A DNA stretch of 64,000 nucleotides from Flavobacterium oncorhynchi (GCF_002217355.1 NZ_MUHA01000005.1:134612-198611), one strand, 5' to 3'. Shown: positions 34,801 through 43,562, counted from the first letter of the stretch. Notes: generated from the sequence alone by a model not told the origin. Translations and numbers: made by a program.

Positions 34801-34840
34801 GTTTTAAAGTTTTACAATCTTGCTTGTCCAGTTATCATTT

Positions 34841-34996
34841 TCATTTTTCTCTTTCATTACCAGTAATCGACATTTCGGGAAAAGTGATTAATTGCTCTCC
34901 ATTTTGAACTGCCATTTCAATTAGGTTATAATGATCCTGTAAATTAGCTTCAATATTTCCTTGAGTTGGTTTTGTTTGTGCGGCTGCTAGAATCAT
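34841..34996 (-). pseudogene. N-terminal remnant of a carbon-nitrogen hydrolase (nitrilase)
   Basis: Only 51 codons remain (start 34996, stop 34841). They read MILAAAQTKPTQGNIEANLQ, then ...LITFPEMSITGNEREK, which is the beginning of a nitrilase-superfamily enzyme, including the catalytic Glu in FPE. The Lys and Cys of the catalytic triad would come later and are gone; the rest is replaced by dispersed repeats. The remnant begins 18 bases after the cyclotransferase-like gene, so the two once formed a unit inside the trp operon. Confidence 0.75.
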
Positions 34997-35014
34997 TTTT
35001 TGTTTTTACAACTG

Positions 35015-35332
35015 TTAGTTTTCTGTATAAACCCAAGCAGAAATTCCAGAGTTCAATGTTACTTTAACCCTTTTGTAAGCATTCGATTCAAATAAATCTA
35101 CTTTAGCTAAATCTGCCAGAGTAACATTAAAAACAACGCCATGAATAACATCTGAAAGACTTTCACTTGCTATTGCGACAACATAATCTGCCATTCCAAA
35201 TTCTTCTTCAATTTTGAGACTTTTTAATTTGTAGCCATTTAGCTGATCGGGAGTGCCAGTTAATAGTTTTCTAAAAACTCGCATCTGAATTTCTTTTGAA
35301 CGTAATGTTCCGTAAGAGAATAACTGTTCCAT
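35015..35332 (-). CDS. Gamma-glutamylcyclotransferase-like (AIG2) protein
   Basis: A 105-residue GGCT-fold protein with the substrate-binding YGTLR loop (MEQLFSYGTLRSKEIQ) and the expected acidic residue in KVDLFESNAYKRVKV. Members act on gamma-glutamyl peptides or modified Lys adducts; the substrate here is unknown. It lies between trpB and trpA without an evident link to tryptophan, and the enzyme behind it is a remnant. Confidence 0.85.
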   Translation of the reverse strand: MEQLFSYGTLRSKEIQMRVFRKLLTGTPDQLNGYKLKSLKIEEEFGMADYVVAIASESLSDVIHGVVFNVTLADLAKVDLFESNAYKRVKVTLNSGISAWVYTEN

Positions 35333-35415
35333 AATTATTATTTTTCTCGTTGCTTGTCTGCGTTAAATATGTTCTAATCCGTTGTTTCGGAAAACGCTCC
35401 AAATTACGATTTTTA

Positions 35416-36597
35416 TTACAATTTAAAATAATCAATATAATTATCTAAATCTTTATCACCGCGGCCTGAAAGACTGATTACTACAATATCTGTAGGTTTA
35501 AATTTCTTTTGATCTAAAACTGCAAAGGCATGTGCACTTTCAATTGCAGGAATGATTCCTTCTAATTTTGTCAGCTGTAAACCTGCATTCATAGCATCAT
35601 CATCAGTAACAGAGAAAAATTCTCCGCGTCCAGTTTGTGCTAAATGCGCGTGCATTGGGCCAACACCAGGATAATCTAAACCTGCAGAAATAGAATATGG
35701 TTCCGTAATTTGTCCGTCTGATGTTTGCATTAAAAGCGTTTTACAGCCGTGAATAACCCCCACTTTTCCTAATTTACTGGTTGCAGCACTGTGACCGCTG
35801 TCTACACCCTTTCCAGCTGCTTCAACAGCAATAATACCTACTTCTGGTTCATGTAAAAAGTGATAATATGTTCCTGCTGCATTACTTCCTCCGCCAATAC
35901 AAGCTACTACATAATCAGGATTTTCGCGTCCTTCTTTTTCTTTTAACTGCCATTTTATTTCCTCAGAAATGACACTTTGAAAACGCGTTACCATATCTGG
36001 ATAAGGATGAGGTCCAATGGCTGAACCAATAATATAATGTGTGTCAACCGGATTATTGATCCAATCACGAATAGCTTCGTTTGTAGCATCTTTTAAAGTT
36101 CTTGAACCCGAAAGTGCCGGACGAACTTCTGCGCCTAACATTTTCATACGAGCTACGTTTGGAGCTTGACGTGCGATGTCTATTTCGCCCATGTAAACAA
36201 TACATTCCATTCCCATTAAAGCACAAACTGTTGCTGTTGCAACTCCATGCTGACCAGCTCCCGTTTCGGCAATAATTCTTTTTTTACCCAAACGTCTGGC
36301 AACTAATATCTGTCCAATCGTATTATTTACTTTATGAGCGCCCGTATGATTAAGGTCTTCTCTTTTTAAGTAAATTTTGGTGTTGTATTTTTCAGATAAA
36401 CGATTTGCAAAATAAAGCGGACTAGGACGGCCAACATAATCTTTTAAAAGTTTATCAAACTCAGCTTTAAAACCTGGTTCACTTGTAATTTTTAAATAGT
36501 TTTGGCGTAATTCCTCTACATTTGGATATAGCATTTCTGGAATATAAGCTCCGCCAAATTCTCCGTAATATCCTTTTTCGTTAACGTTAAAATTCAT
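35416..36597 (-). CDS. trpB: Tryptophan synthase beta chain
   Basis: A 393-residue PLP enzyme that joins indole with serine. The PLP lysine is K89 in NHTGAHKVNNTIGQI; the phosphate loop CIGGGSNAAGTYYHF and the C-terminal SLSGRGDKDLDNY stretch are intact. Length is typical of the TrpB1 type that works with TrpA. It starts 12 bases after trpF. Confidence 0.96.
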   Translation of the reverse strand: MNFNVNEKGYYGEFGGAYIPEMLYPNVEELRQNYLKITSEPGFKAEFDKLLKDYVGRPSPLYFANRLSEKYNTKIYLKREDLNHTGAHKVNNTIGQILVARRLGKKRIIAETGAGQHGVATATVCALMGMECIVYMGEIDIARQAPNVARMKMLGAEVRPALSGSRTLKDATNEAIRDWINNPVDTHYIIGSAIGPHPYPDMVTRFQSVISEEIKWQLKEKEGRENPDYVVACIGGGSNAAGTYYHFLHEPEVGIIAVEAAGKGVDSGHSAATSKLGKVGVIHGCKTLLMQTSDGQITEPYSISAGLDYPGVGPMHAHLAQTGRGEFFSVTDDDAMNAGLQLTKLEGIIPAIESAHAFAVLDQKKFKPTDIVVISLSGRGDKDLDNYIDYFKL

Positions 36598-36609
36598 TTT
36601 ATTCCAATT

Positions 36610-37242
36610 TTAAAAGTTGGCAACATCAAATTTTCGTTTGAAATTGCTAAATAGATTTTTGTTTTTAAGCCCTGGTTCGATTTCAAATTTACTATTTACA
36701 TCGACAGCATAAATAGGTAAATTTGTTTTTGAAATTTCTTCAATGGCTTTTAATTCGTTAATCCCGATTCCGCCGCTCAAAAAGAATGGCTTTTCCGAAT
36801 TGTATTTTTTTAATATTGTCCAGTCGAATGTTGTTCCGTTTCCACCTGGAAGTCTGCCTTTTGTGTCAAATAGAAAATAGTCAGCGACAGCTTCAAAAGG
36901 TTTTATAACTTCAAAATCGAAGTTTTCATCAGCTGAAAATACTTTTATGATTTCGATTTCTTTTGGCAGTTGTTTTTTTAGTTCTGATAAAAAATCAACC
37001 GATTCATTTCCATGTAACTGAACGGCTTGTAAATTATATGTTCTTACTTTTTCTAGAATTTCTTCCTGACTTTGATTGACAAAAACACCCACTTTTTTGA
37101 CTGTTTTTATTAGCTCAGGAATGGTTCCGTTAAAATATCGTGCGGATTTTTCCCAGAAAATAAATCCCATATAATCGGGCAGGAGCGCTCCAACTTCTAG
37201 AATATTTTCGGGGTATTTCATACCGCATATTTTGAGTTTCAT
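36610..37242 (-). CDS. trpF: Phosphoribosylanthranilate isomerase
   Basis: A 210-residue TIM barrel doing the Amadori step of tryptophan synthesis. Motifs are KICGMKYPENI (catalytic Cys), VGVFVNQSQEEI, VQLHGNE, FLFDTKG (catalytic Asp) and LSGGIGINELKAI. It lies between trpC and trpB; the 160 bases before it are dispersed repeats. Confidence 0.95.
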   Translation of the reverse strand: MKLKICGMKYPENILEVGALLPDYMGFIFWEKSARYFNGTIPELIKTVKKVGVFVNQSQEEILEKVRTYNLQAVQLHGNESVDFLSELKKQLPKEIEIIKVFSADENFDFEVIKPFEAVADYFLFDTKGRLPGGNGTTFDWTILKKYNSEKPFFLSGGIGINELKAIEEISKTNLPIYAVDVNSKFEIEPGLKNKNLFSNFKRKFDVANF

Positions 37243-37257
37243 TTCGTTTTGTTTTTT

Positions 37258-37400
37258 TTACCGCAAAGAGCGCTAAGATTTTTTATTTTGATTGCGCTTA
37301 TAAACGCTAAGTTCGCGAAGCTTTTGTTTGTTTTCTTGCCGCGAATTTCAAGAATAAGTACGAATCTAATTAGTGTAAATTTGTGTAATTCGTGGCAAAC
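37258..37400. repeat. Dispersed repeats between trpC and trpF
   Basis: A CCGCAAAGAGCGC copy (37260-37320) is followed by a GCCGCGAATTTC / TGTAATTCGTGGC inverted pair (37339-37398). Both families occur after yaaA and in other gaps. They separate two genes that should be cotranscribed. Confidence 0.55.
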
Positions 37401-37402
37401 TT

Positions 37403-38188
37403 TTAAACGTTTAGCTTATTAATAAATTCAGTTGCAGCTTTCCCGGCATTATCAGTTTTCATGAAGTTTTCTCCAATTAAGAAACCTTTATATCCGTAAG
37501 GTTTTAGTTCCTGAATGGCTTCGATTGATGAAATTCCGCTTTCAGAAACTTTTACAAAATCATCAGGAATTTGAGATGCTAGTTGTTTACTAAAATCTAA
37601 GCTTACTTCGAATGTTTTTAGATTTCTGTTGTTTACACCAATCATATCTAAACTAGGCATGATCGATTTTTCTAATTCTTCCTGATTATGAACTTCTAAT
37701 AAAACTTCTAATCCTAGTTTTTTTGCAAATTCAGACAGCGATTTTATTTCTTCTCTTGTTAAAACTGCCGCGATTAATAAAATTAAATCGGCTCCGTGAG
37801 CTTTTGCTTCAAGAATCTGATATTCGTCAACAATAAATTCTTTTCGCAAAAGCGGAATATTCACACTCGCTCTTGCTAAAAGTAAGTCGTCAAGTGAACC
37901 TCCAAAATATTTTCCGTCTGTTAAAACAGAAATTCCACAAGCTCCTGCATTTTCGTATCCTTTAACGACTTCTTCGACTGTAAAACTTTGATTGATAATT
38001 GATTTTGATGGAGAACGACGTTTGTGTTCGGCAATAATTCCAGAATTGCTTTCTTTTAATTTTTGGCTAAGAGAAATTGTCTGTTTCCCAAAAAATACTG
38101 AAGATTCCAATTGAGAAACCGGAATAATTGATTTCTTTAGAATAACTTCTCGTTTTTTGTCTACTATGATTTTATCTAAAATATTCAT
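37403..38188 (-). CDS. trpC: Indole-3-glycerol phosphate synthase
   Basis: A 261-residue barrel that closes the indole ring. Visible are IAEHKRRSPSKSII (catalytic Lys), LLRKEFIVDEYQI (Lys), EVHNQEELEK, IGVNNRNLKTF and VSESGIS. Unlike Escherichia coli it is not fused to TrpF, which follows as a separate gene. Confidence 0.95.
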   Translation of the reverse strand: MNILDKIIVDKKREVILKKSIIPVSQLESSVFFGKQTISLSQKLKESNSGIIAEHKRRSPSKSIINQSFTVEEVVKGYENAGACGISVLTDGKYFGGSLDDLLLARASVNIPLLRKEFIVDEYQILEAKAHGADLILLIAAVLTREEIKSLSEFAKKLGLEVLLEVHNQEELEKSIMPSLDMIGVNNRNLKTFEVSLDFSKQLASQIPDDFVKVSESGISSIEAIQELKPYGYKGFLIGENFMKTDNAGKAATEFINKLNV

Positions 38189-38262
38189 TGTTGTTGTTTT
38201 GCCACGAAGTCACAAAGGCGCAAATTTTATTAGTGCTAATTTGTGAAATTTGTGTTTGTTTC

Positions 38263-39255
38263 TTATTTGCTTAATTCTTGTAAAGTCTTTAATGCTGTCA
38301 ATCCTTTTCCAGACAATAAACTTTCTTTTGCTAATTCAAATCCTTCTTGCGGAGAACATTTTGTAACAGTCGAAATTGCCATTGCAGCATTGGCACAAAC
38401 TACATTATTTTGTGCTTCGTTTCCTTTTCCTGAAATAATATTCGTGAAAATTTCTGCTGATTCTTCGATGGTTTTTCCGCCCTCGATTTCGGTTTGTGAT
38501 AAAAGACGAACGTTAAAATCTTGTGGATTCAACATTCCTTCCATATGACTTGTTATAATTTTTGTTGGGCCAGTTAAAGAAATTTCGTCGTAGCCGTCAA
38601 GCGAATGTAAAATCGTGAAATTCACATTGGTATTTTGATATAAATAGGCATACATTCTAGCTAATTCTAAATTGAAAACACCAACCAATTGATTTTGCGG
38701 GAATGACGGATTTACCATTGGTCCTAACATATTAAAGAATGTTTTTACGGCCAATTCTTTTCTAATTGGTCCAACATTTTTCATTGCTGGGTGAAATAGG
38801 GGAGCATGCAAAACACAAATTCCAGCTTTATCGATACATTTTTCTAAAAATGAAGGATCGTTGCTAAATTTAATTCCCATTTTTTCCATGACGTTGCTTG
38901 ATCCTGAAATTGATGAAACACCATAATTTCCATGTTTGGCAACTTTAATTCCAGCTCCTGCCGAAACAAATGAAGCTAAAGTCGAAATATTAAAAGTGTC
39001 TTTTCCATCGCCGCCCGTTCCACATAAATCGATGGTGTTGTATGTTGATAAATCAACGCGAATACACAAGTCTAATAAAGCTTCACGAAAACCCGAAAGT
39101 TCATCGATTGTTATGCTTCGCATCATAAATACGGTCAAAAATGCCGAAATCTGACTTGGATTGTACTGACCGCTTGAAATGTTAATCAATACGTTTTTTG
39201 CTTCTTCTTTAGTAAGCACTTCGTGATTGATTAATTTGTTTAATATAGTTTTCAT
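38263..39255 (-). CDS. trpD: Anthranilate phosphoribosyltransferase
   Basis: A 330-residue enzyme that attaches phosphoribose to anthranilate. The family motifs are DLCGTGGDGKDTFNIST (diphosphate binding), AKHGNYGVSSISGSSNVME, HAPLFHPAMKNVGPIRKELA and FNMLGPMVNP. It is not fused to TrpG. Repeats (39262-39303) lie in the gap behind trpG. Confidence 0.95.
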   Translation of the reverse strand: MKTILNKLINHEVLTKEEAKNVLINISSGQYNPSQISAFLTVFMMRSITIDELSGFREALLDLCIRVDLSTYNTIDLCGTGGDGKDTFNISTLASFVSAGAGIKVAKHGNYGVSSISGSSNVMEKMGIKFSNDPSFLEKCIDKAGICVLHAPLFHPAMKNVGPIRKELAVKTFFNMLGPMVNPSFPQNQLVGVFNLELARMYAYLYQNTNVNFTILHSLDGYDEISLTGPTKIITSHMEGMLNPQDFNVRLLSQTEIEGGKTIEESAEIFTNIISGKGNEAQNNVVCANAAMAISTVTKCSPQEGFELAKESLLSGKGLTALKTLQELSK

Positions 39256-39372
39256 TTTTTTTAAAGATTCTAAGTTGCTAAGGTTCTGAGATGCTAAGTT
39301 TTTGTTTTTATTGGTTTCAAGTTTTAGATTTCACCTTTCATTAACTTGAAACTTTAAACATGAAACAAAAAA

Positions 39373-39939
39373 TTAACTATTTATCCAATTCTCTAAAATC
39401 CTTTTACCTTTTGGTGTCAGCACACTTTCTGGGTGAAACTGAACGCCTCTTACATCAAATTTTTTGTGACGTAACGACATAATTTGTCCATTTTCGTCAA
39501 TAGAAGTAGCTTCAAGAACTTCTGGCAGATTGCTGTCAACAACCCATGAATGGTATCTTCCAACTTCAAACTCATTTCCTAAGCCTTCAAATAAAATCTC
39601 GTCTGAAACTACTGTTTTTACATTTGTAGCAACACCATGATATACTTTATCAAGGTTTGAAAGTGTTCCGCCAAAAACTTCTCCAATTGCTTGCTGCCCT
39701 AAGCAAACGCCAAGAATGCTTTTTGTAGGCGCGTATTTTTCAATTACAGCTTTTAATAAACCTGCTTCATCTGGAATTCCAGGTCCTGGCGAAAGTAAAA
39801 TTTTATCAAAAGATGCGATTTCGTCAATTTCGAATTCATCATTTCTGTAAACGGTTACTTCGCAGTTTAAATCTTCCAAATAGTGCACTAAATTATAAGT
39901 GAAACTATCGTAATTGTCTATAACTAATATTTTTTTCAT
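39373..39939 (-). CDS. trpG: Anthranilate synthase component II (glutamine amidotransferase)
   Basis: A 188-residue class I amidotransferase that supplies ammonia to TrpE. The catalytic Cys is in GVCLGQQAIGEVFGG and the His/Glu pair in VQFHPESVLTPKG; the oxyanion loop LLSPGPGIP is intact. The same subunit often also serves 4-amino-4-deoxychorismate synthase in bacteria with one copy. It is separated from trpE by a lipoprotein gene. Confidence 0.94.
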   Translation of the reverse strand: MKKILVIDNYDSFTYNLVHYLEDLNCEVTVYRNDEFEIDEIASFDKILLSPGPGIPDEAGLLKAVIEKYAPTKSILGVCLGQQAIGEVFGGTLSNLDKVYHGVATNVKTVVSDEILFEGLGNEFEVGRYHSWVVDSNLPEVLEATSIDENGQIMSLRHKKFDVRGVQFHPESVLTPKGKRILENWINS

Positions 39940-39949
39940 TTTTTTTGAG

Positions 39950-39993
39950 GTTCTAAGTTGCTAAGGTTCTTAGGATCTAAGTTTCACTATCTT
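39950..39993. repeat. Dispersed CTAAGGTTCTTAG repeat
   Basis: A copy of the CTAAGGTTCTGAG family just before trpG. A second copy is at 39262-39303, behind trpG, so the trpG gene is flanked by two copies in the same orientation. Confidence 0.5.
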
Positions 39994-40030
39994 GAAACTT
40001 GAAACAAAGAAAACCTGAAACTAAATTTTC

Positions 40031-40477
40031 TTATTTTTCTCGAACGTATTTTTCGACTATAATTCGATCAACGCCTAATTTTTCTACTTTTTCAATTCCT
40101 TTTTGAATCAACGTGTCATTTTTGATTTTTACTGTAAATTCAAATTTGTTGTTTTCCCATTCTCTATTATTAAAAAATTCCAAGTTTTCAGTATAAGTAC
40201 TATCTTTTAAGGTGTACTTTCCGCCGCCGCCGAAAAATAGTGCAGTACTGTCTTTTCCATTATTTAAATCATGATTGAAAAATGCAAAATGAGTGTCATT
40301 TATAATTTTAATCATTTTTGTTTTTGAATTGAAAGTAGAAAACGTAGAATCTTTTTCAGTTGTTTCTGCTGATATAAGACGCCAAGTTCCTGCTATCGGA
40401 ATCGCATTTGATTCTTTTTTCGTTTCACAAGATGTAAATAATAAAACTGCAACAGCAAATAGAATTAATTTTTTCAT
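40031..40477 (-). CDS. Lipocalin-like lipoprotein
   Basis: A 148-residue lipoprotein (MKKLILFAVAVLLFTSCETK, lipobox FTSC, Cys17). The mature part begins with AIPIAGTWRLISAETTEKDS, the usual start of lipocalin-like domains, and continues as short beta strands (FAFFNHDLNN, GGKYTLKDSTYTENLEF). The ligand is unknown. It is inserted between trpE and trpG, two subunits of one enzyme, which makes it an odd passenger of the trp operon. Confidence 0.75.
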   Translation of the reverse strand: MKKLILFAVAVLLFTSCETKKESNAIPIAGTWRLISAETTEKDSTFSTFNSKTKMIKIINDTHFAFFNHDLNNGKDSTALFFGGGGKYTLKDSTYTENLEFFNNREWENNKFEFTVKIKNDTLIQKGIEKVEKLGVDRIIVEKYVREK

Positions 40478-40531
40478 AGTTTTTTGTTTATGGTTTTTAG
40501 GTTTGTTTTTTTTAGTTTTAAGTATTTGTAA

Positions 40532-41932
40532 CTAAATTTTTTCTGCCATTTCCAAAGCGGTGTTTAAAGCTCTTAGTTTGTTGTAAACTTCCTGCATTTC
40601 GCTTTCTTCGTCAGAACTCGCTACAATTCCAGCGCCAGCCTGACAATGCAATTGATGGTTTTTGCTAAGGAACGTTCTAATCATAATTGCATGATTAAAA
40701 TTGCCTTCAAAATCCATGAAGCCAATTGCGCCTCCATAAAAATTACGGTTGGTTTTTTCGTAATCTTCAATTAATTGCATCGCTCTGTGTTTTGGTGCTC
40801 CGCTTAAAGTTCCTGCTGGAAAAGTATCTGCAACAACCTGCATTGTAGTAGCTTTGTCATGTAAATGTCCAGTAACTTTTGAAACCAAGTGAATTACGTG
40901 CGAGAAAAACTGAACTTCTCTGTACTTCTCTACATTTACATCATGACCATTGCGGCTTAAATCGTTTCTTGCCAAGTCAACTAACATTACGTGTTCGCTG
41001 TTTTCTTTTTTATCTTCAGAAAGCTCTTTGGCTAAAAGTGCATCGCGCTCGTCATTTCCAGTTCTTTTAAAAGTTCCTGCAATTGGATGAATTTCAGCTT
41101 TTCTATTTTTTACAATAATTTGTGCTTCTGGTGAAGAACCAAATATTTTGAAATCTCCATAATCAAAAAAGAATAAATAAGGAGATGGATTAATACTTCT
41201 TAAAGCTCTATAAACATTAAATTCATCGCCTTTAAAACCTTGTGTGAAACGACGCGATAAAACCAATTGAAAAACGTCTCCGCGGAAACAATGTTTTTTA
41301 GCTAAAGCGACATTATGTTTAAACTCTTCATCGGTTAAGTTTGAGAAACCTTCACCTTCTTTAGTAAATTTATAAGAAGCAATATTTCTGGACTGAAGTA
41401 ATTGCTCAATTTCTGAAATGTTATTTCTTCCATCAACACTGTGGCAGAATATATAAGCTTCATTTTTAAAGTGATTGATGGCAATTATATTTTGATAAAC
41501 GGCATAAAAAACATCTGGAATTACAGTCGCATCGTCTTTTTTTGCAATCGAAACTTTCTCAAAATAACGAACAGCATCATAAGAAATATATCCAAAAAGA
41601 CCGTTATTGATAAATTTGAAATCATTTTTTTCTGATTTAAATTGACTTGAAAACTCCTGAATTACCTCTGGAATATTAGTTGTCGCATCAATAGAGATTT
41701 GTTCTGTTGTCCCGTCAGGAAAAGTTTTTGAAATGATTTCGTTTTCAATTTTAATTGTTGCAATTGGGTTGCAGCAGATGTAAGAGAAACTGTTGTCATT
41801 TCCGTGATAATCACTACTTTCAAGTAATAAACTATTTGGGAATTTGTCTCTTATTTTAAAATAAATACTTACCGGCGTAATCGTGTCAGCCAGAATTTGT
41901 TTATAATGTGTATTGAGTATAAATGGTTTCAA
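40532..41932 (-). CDS. trpE: Anthranilate synthase component I
   Basis: A 466-residue chorismate-using enzyme that makes anthranilate with TrpG. The tryptophan feedback motif LLESS is at residues 36-40. Catalytic regions include GDVFQLVLSRRF, FGSSPEAQI, HPIAGTFKR, EHVMLVDLARNDL and the C-terminal AGAGIVASSDEESE. It is the first structural gene of the operon and is preceded by a leader peptide and attenuator. Confidence 0.96.
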   Translation of the reverse strand: MKPFILNTHYKQILADTITPVSIYFKIRDKFPNSLLLESSDYHGNDNSFSYICCNPIATIKIENEIISKTFPDGTTEQISIDATTNIPEVIQEFSSQFKSEKNDFKFINNGLFGYISYDAVRYFEKVSIAKKDDATVIPDVFYAVYQNIIAINHFKNEAYIFCHSVDGRNNISEIEQLLQSRNIASYKFTKEGEGFSNLTDEEFKHNVALAKKHCFRGDVFQLVLSRRFTQGFKGDEFNVYRALRSINPSPYLFFFDYGDFKIFGSSPEAQIIVKNRKAEIHPIAGTFKRTGNDERDALLAKELSEDKKENSEHVMLVDLARNDLSRNGHDVNVEKYREVQFFSHVIHLVSKVTGHLHDKATTMQVVADTFPAGTLSGAPKHRAMQLIEDYEKTNRNFYGGAIGFMDFEGNFNHAIMIRTFLSKNHQLHCQAGAGIVASSDEESEMQEVYNKLRALNTALEMAEKI

Positions 41933-41989
41933 AGTATGTTGTTTTATAGTTTTTAATTTCGTTTTTTGCTTGAGTTTTTATCAAAAAAA

Positions 41990-42014
41990 AAGGCTTGTCG
42001 TGATGACAAGCCTT
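41990..42014 (-). terminator. trp attenuator (intrinsic terminator in the leader)
   Basis: Arms AAGGCTTGTC and GACAAGCCTT enclose five bases; on the minus strand the hairpin is followed by T9. It lies between the leader peptide and trpE. Its loop and descending arm contain TCACGAC (minus strand), complementary to GTCGTGA at the end of the leader ORF, so an alternative antiterminator can form. Confidence 0.85.
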
Positions 42015-42052
42015 TTATATTTATAGTTTTACAGTACCATAGGAAGCTTCGT

Positions 42053-42109
42053 TCACGACGTTTGACGTAAATTCTTCCACCACCAAGTATTGTTCATTAT
42101 TGTTTTCAT
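42053..42109 (-). CDS. trpL: trp operon leader peptide
   Basis: An 18-residue ORF reads MKTIMNNTWWWKNLRQTS and stops at 42053. Three Trp codons in a row (residues 9-11) and the position between a promoter box and a terminator in front of trpE mark it as an attenuation peptide. Ribosomes waiting for charged tRNA-Trp would leave the GTCGTGA at codons 17-19 free to pair with TCACGAC in the attenuator. The start follows an A-rich stretch as usual in this phylum. Confidence 0.88.
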   Translation of the reverse strand: MKTIMNNTWWWKNLRQTS

Positions 42110-42127
42110 TTTCTTATTTTGATGTGA

Positions 42128-42135
42128 CAAAGATA
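42128..42135 (-). promoter_or_regulatory. Promoter -7 box of the trp operon (TATCTTTG)
   Basis: Perfect TAnnTTTG on the minus strand, 18 bases before the leader-peptide start. No clear TTG at -33. Confidence 0.6.
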
Positions 42136-42232
42136 TAAATGTAATTTGGATTAGAATACATAAAAATTCAAAAAAAACTTTTCTAAATTTAGAAATTTGT
42201 TAAATTTTAAAATACAAATGCTGTTTAATGCC

Positions 42233-43513
42233 TTAATTTCCAATAGCCAGCGTGTTGTTTACGTTTGCTCTAAAATCTGGATTACTTTTAATATTTGGAA
42301 GCATAAAAAGCTCTGTATTTTTAGATTTTGTGTATTCTATGTTAGATTGAGCAGTATTATAATAGTTTTGAATTATCGAATTACTGGCAGAAGATTCGCT
42401 TGTAATTCCACCCGTGCAATTGTTTACAATTAGATTTTTAAACGTTAGTTTAGACAAATTTACTTCGCCGTTTCCAATATTTCCTTCTAATAAAACAAAA
42501 GGAGAGAAGCCAGAAACAATACTGTTGTTTAAATTGAAAAACGTATTTTCTCTCACATAAACAGATTCTCTTACTAAACCTTGATTGTTTTCTTCAAGAT
42601 TGACTAAGGTAATATTGTTTGCGTTTATCTTTGTCATCTTTTTTGTCATATCGGTATTTTCAACCTTATCATACGAATCGACTTCAAAACATCTTGATCC
42701 TGAAATGTCTGATGAAAACGGATGACGAATTGCGATACTGTTATTGATGTTGATTTGTGCACCTTGAGTAAAATCAAAATCATCATCAGTAGTTCGATAA
42801 GAAATAAGATTGTTTAGATTCAAATCACCTCCATAACATTCAAAAGAATCATCATTTGAATAGCTGATTTGTATATTGCTTAAAGTAGTTTTTCGCCCAA
42901 CTCCAGCCAATGAAAGTCCGTTTAGTTCTTTTAAAGCACTTAATTTACGACCAGAATATTCGATACGCACATATTTTAAAATTCCAGAGTTGTCCTCGGC
43001 ATCAGAACCCCCGTAGTGATTTAACATAGGTTCTAAATTGAAAGGAAGAATGTGAACACCGCCAAGCGTATTTATTGGTGCTTTGCCTAGAATGATAATT
43101 CCGCCCCAATCGCCTGGACGTCTTTCTGAAATTTCTTTGTTTGATGTAAAAACGATAGGATCCGTTTCAAGACCTTCGGCCATAATTTTGGCTCCATTTG
43201 TTACTACAAGTGTACCGCAGGTTTTATCATCTCCTCGAATAACGGTTCCAGGTTCGATTGTTAAAGTGGCATTATTTGTAACATAAACAACTCCAACTAA
43301 TTGATAAGTATTGCGTTTTACTAATTTAGTGTCCTTGTCAATATTTCCTGCAATAATATTGGTGGCTTCATTATATTCTGTATTCGCCGGCTTAAAGTTA
43401 GTCCAGTTGTTCATCCAGTTTGAGCTGCCAATAATTCCTTTTGGCTGTTGTTGCGCTTGAAGAAGAAAAGCGTTTAGAAGCGTAAAAAGTACAATATGTA
43501 TTTTTGTTTTCAT
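42233..43513 (-). CDS. Exported right-handed beta-helix protein
   Basis: A 426-residue protein with a signal peptide (MKTKIHIVLFTLLNAFLLQAQ). The mature part has stacked short strands with Asn-rich turns (NATLTIEPGTVIRG, GTLVVTNGAKIMAEG, VGRKTTLSNIQISYSNDDSF, NIIINNC-like rungs), characteristic of right-handed parallel beta-helices. No pectate-lyase or sorting domain is evident at the C-terminus. A surface or periplasmic role is likely; substrate unknown. It has its own promoter. Confidence 0.75.
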   Translation of the reverse strand: MKTKIHIVLFTLLNAFLLQAQQQPKGIIGSSNWMNNWTNFKPANTEYNEATNIIAGNIDKDTKLVKRNTYQLVGVVYVTNNATLTIEPGTVIRGDDKTCGTLVVTNGAKIMAEGLETDPIVFTSNKEISERRPGDWGGIIILGKAPINTLGGVHILPFNLEPMLNHYGGSDAEDNSGILKYVRIEYSGRKLSALKELNGLSLAGVGRKTTLSNIQISYSNDDSFECYGGDLNLNNLISYRTTDDDFDFTQGAQININNSIAIRHPFSSDISGSRCFEVDSYDKVENTDMTKKMTKINANNITLVNLEENNQGLVRESVYVRENTFFNLNNSIVSGFSPFVLLEGNIGNGEVNLSKLTFKNLIVNNCTGGITSESSASNSIIQNYYNTAQSNIEYTKSKNTELFMLPNIKSNPDFRANVNNTLAIGN

Positions 43514-43554
43514 AACTACGATTTTGATTTCTAGTTTTTGATTTTTAAGATGCT

Positions 43555-43562
43555 CAAAAGTA
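43555..43562 (-). promoter_or_regulatory. Promoter -7 box of the beta-helix gene (TACTTTTG)
   Basis: Perfect TAnnTTTG on the minus strand, 41 bases before the start at 43513. Confidence 0.45.

Larger units (their letters stand above)
41933..42232. other. trp leader region
   Basis: This 300-base stretch is the regulatory leader of the tryptophan operon: -7 box at 42128-42135, leader peptide gene at 42053-42109, attenuator hairpin at 41990-42014, then 57 bases to trpE. The remaining A+T-rich bases up to 42232 show nothing notable. Confidence 0.75.
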
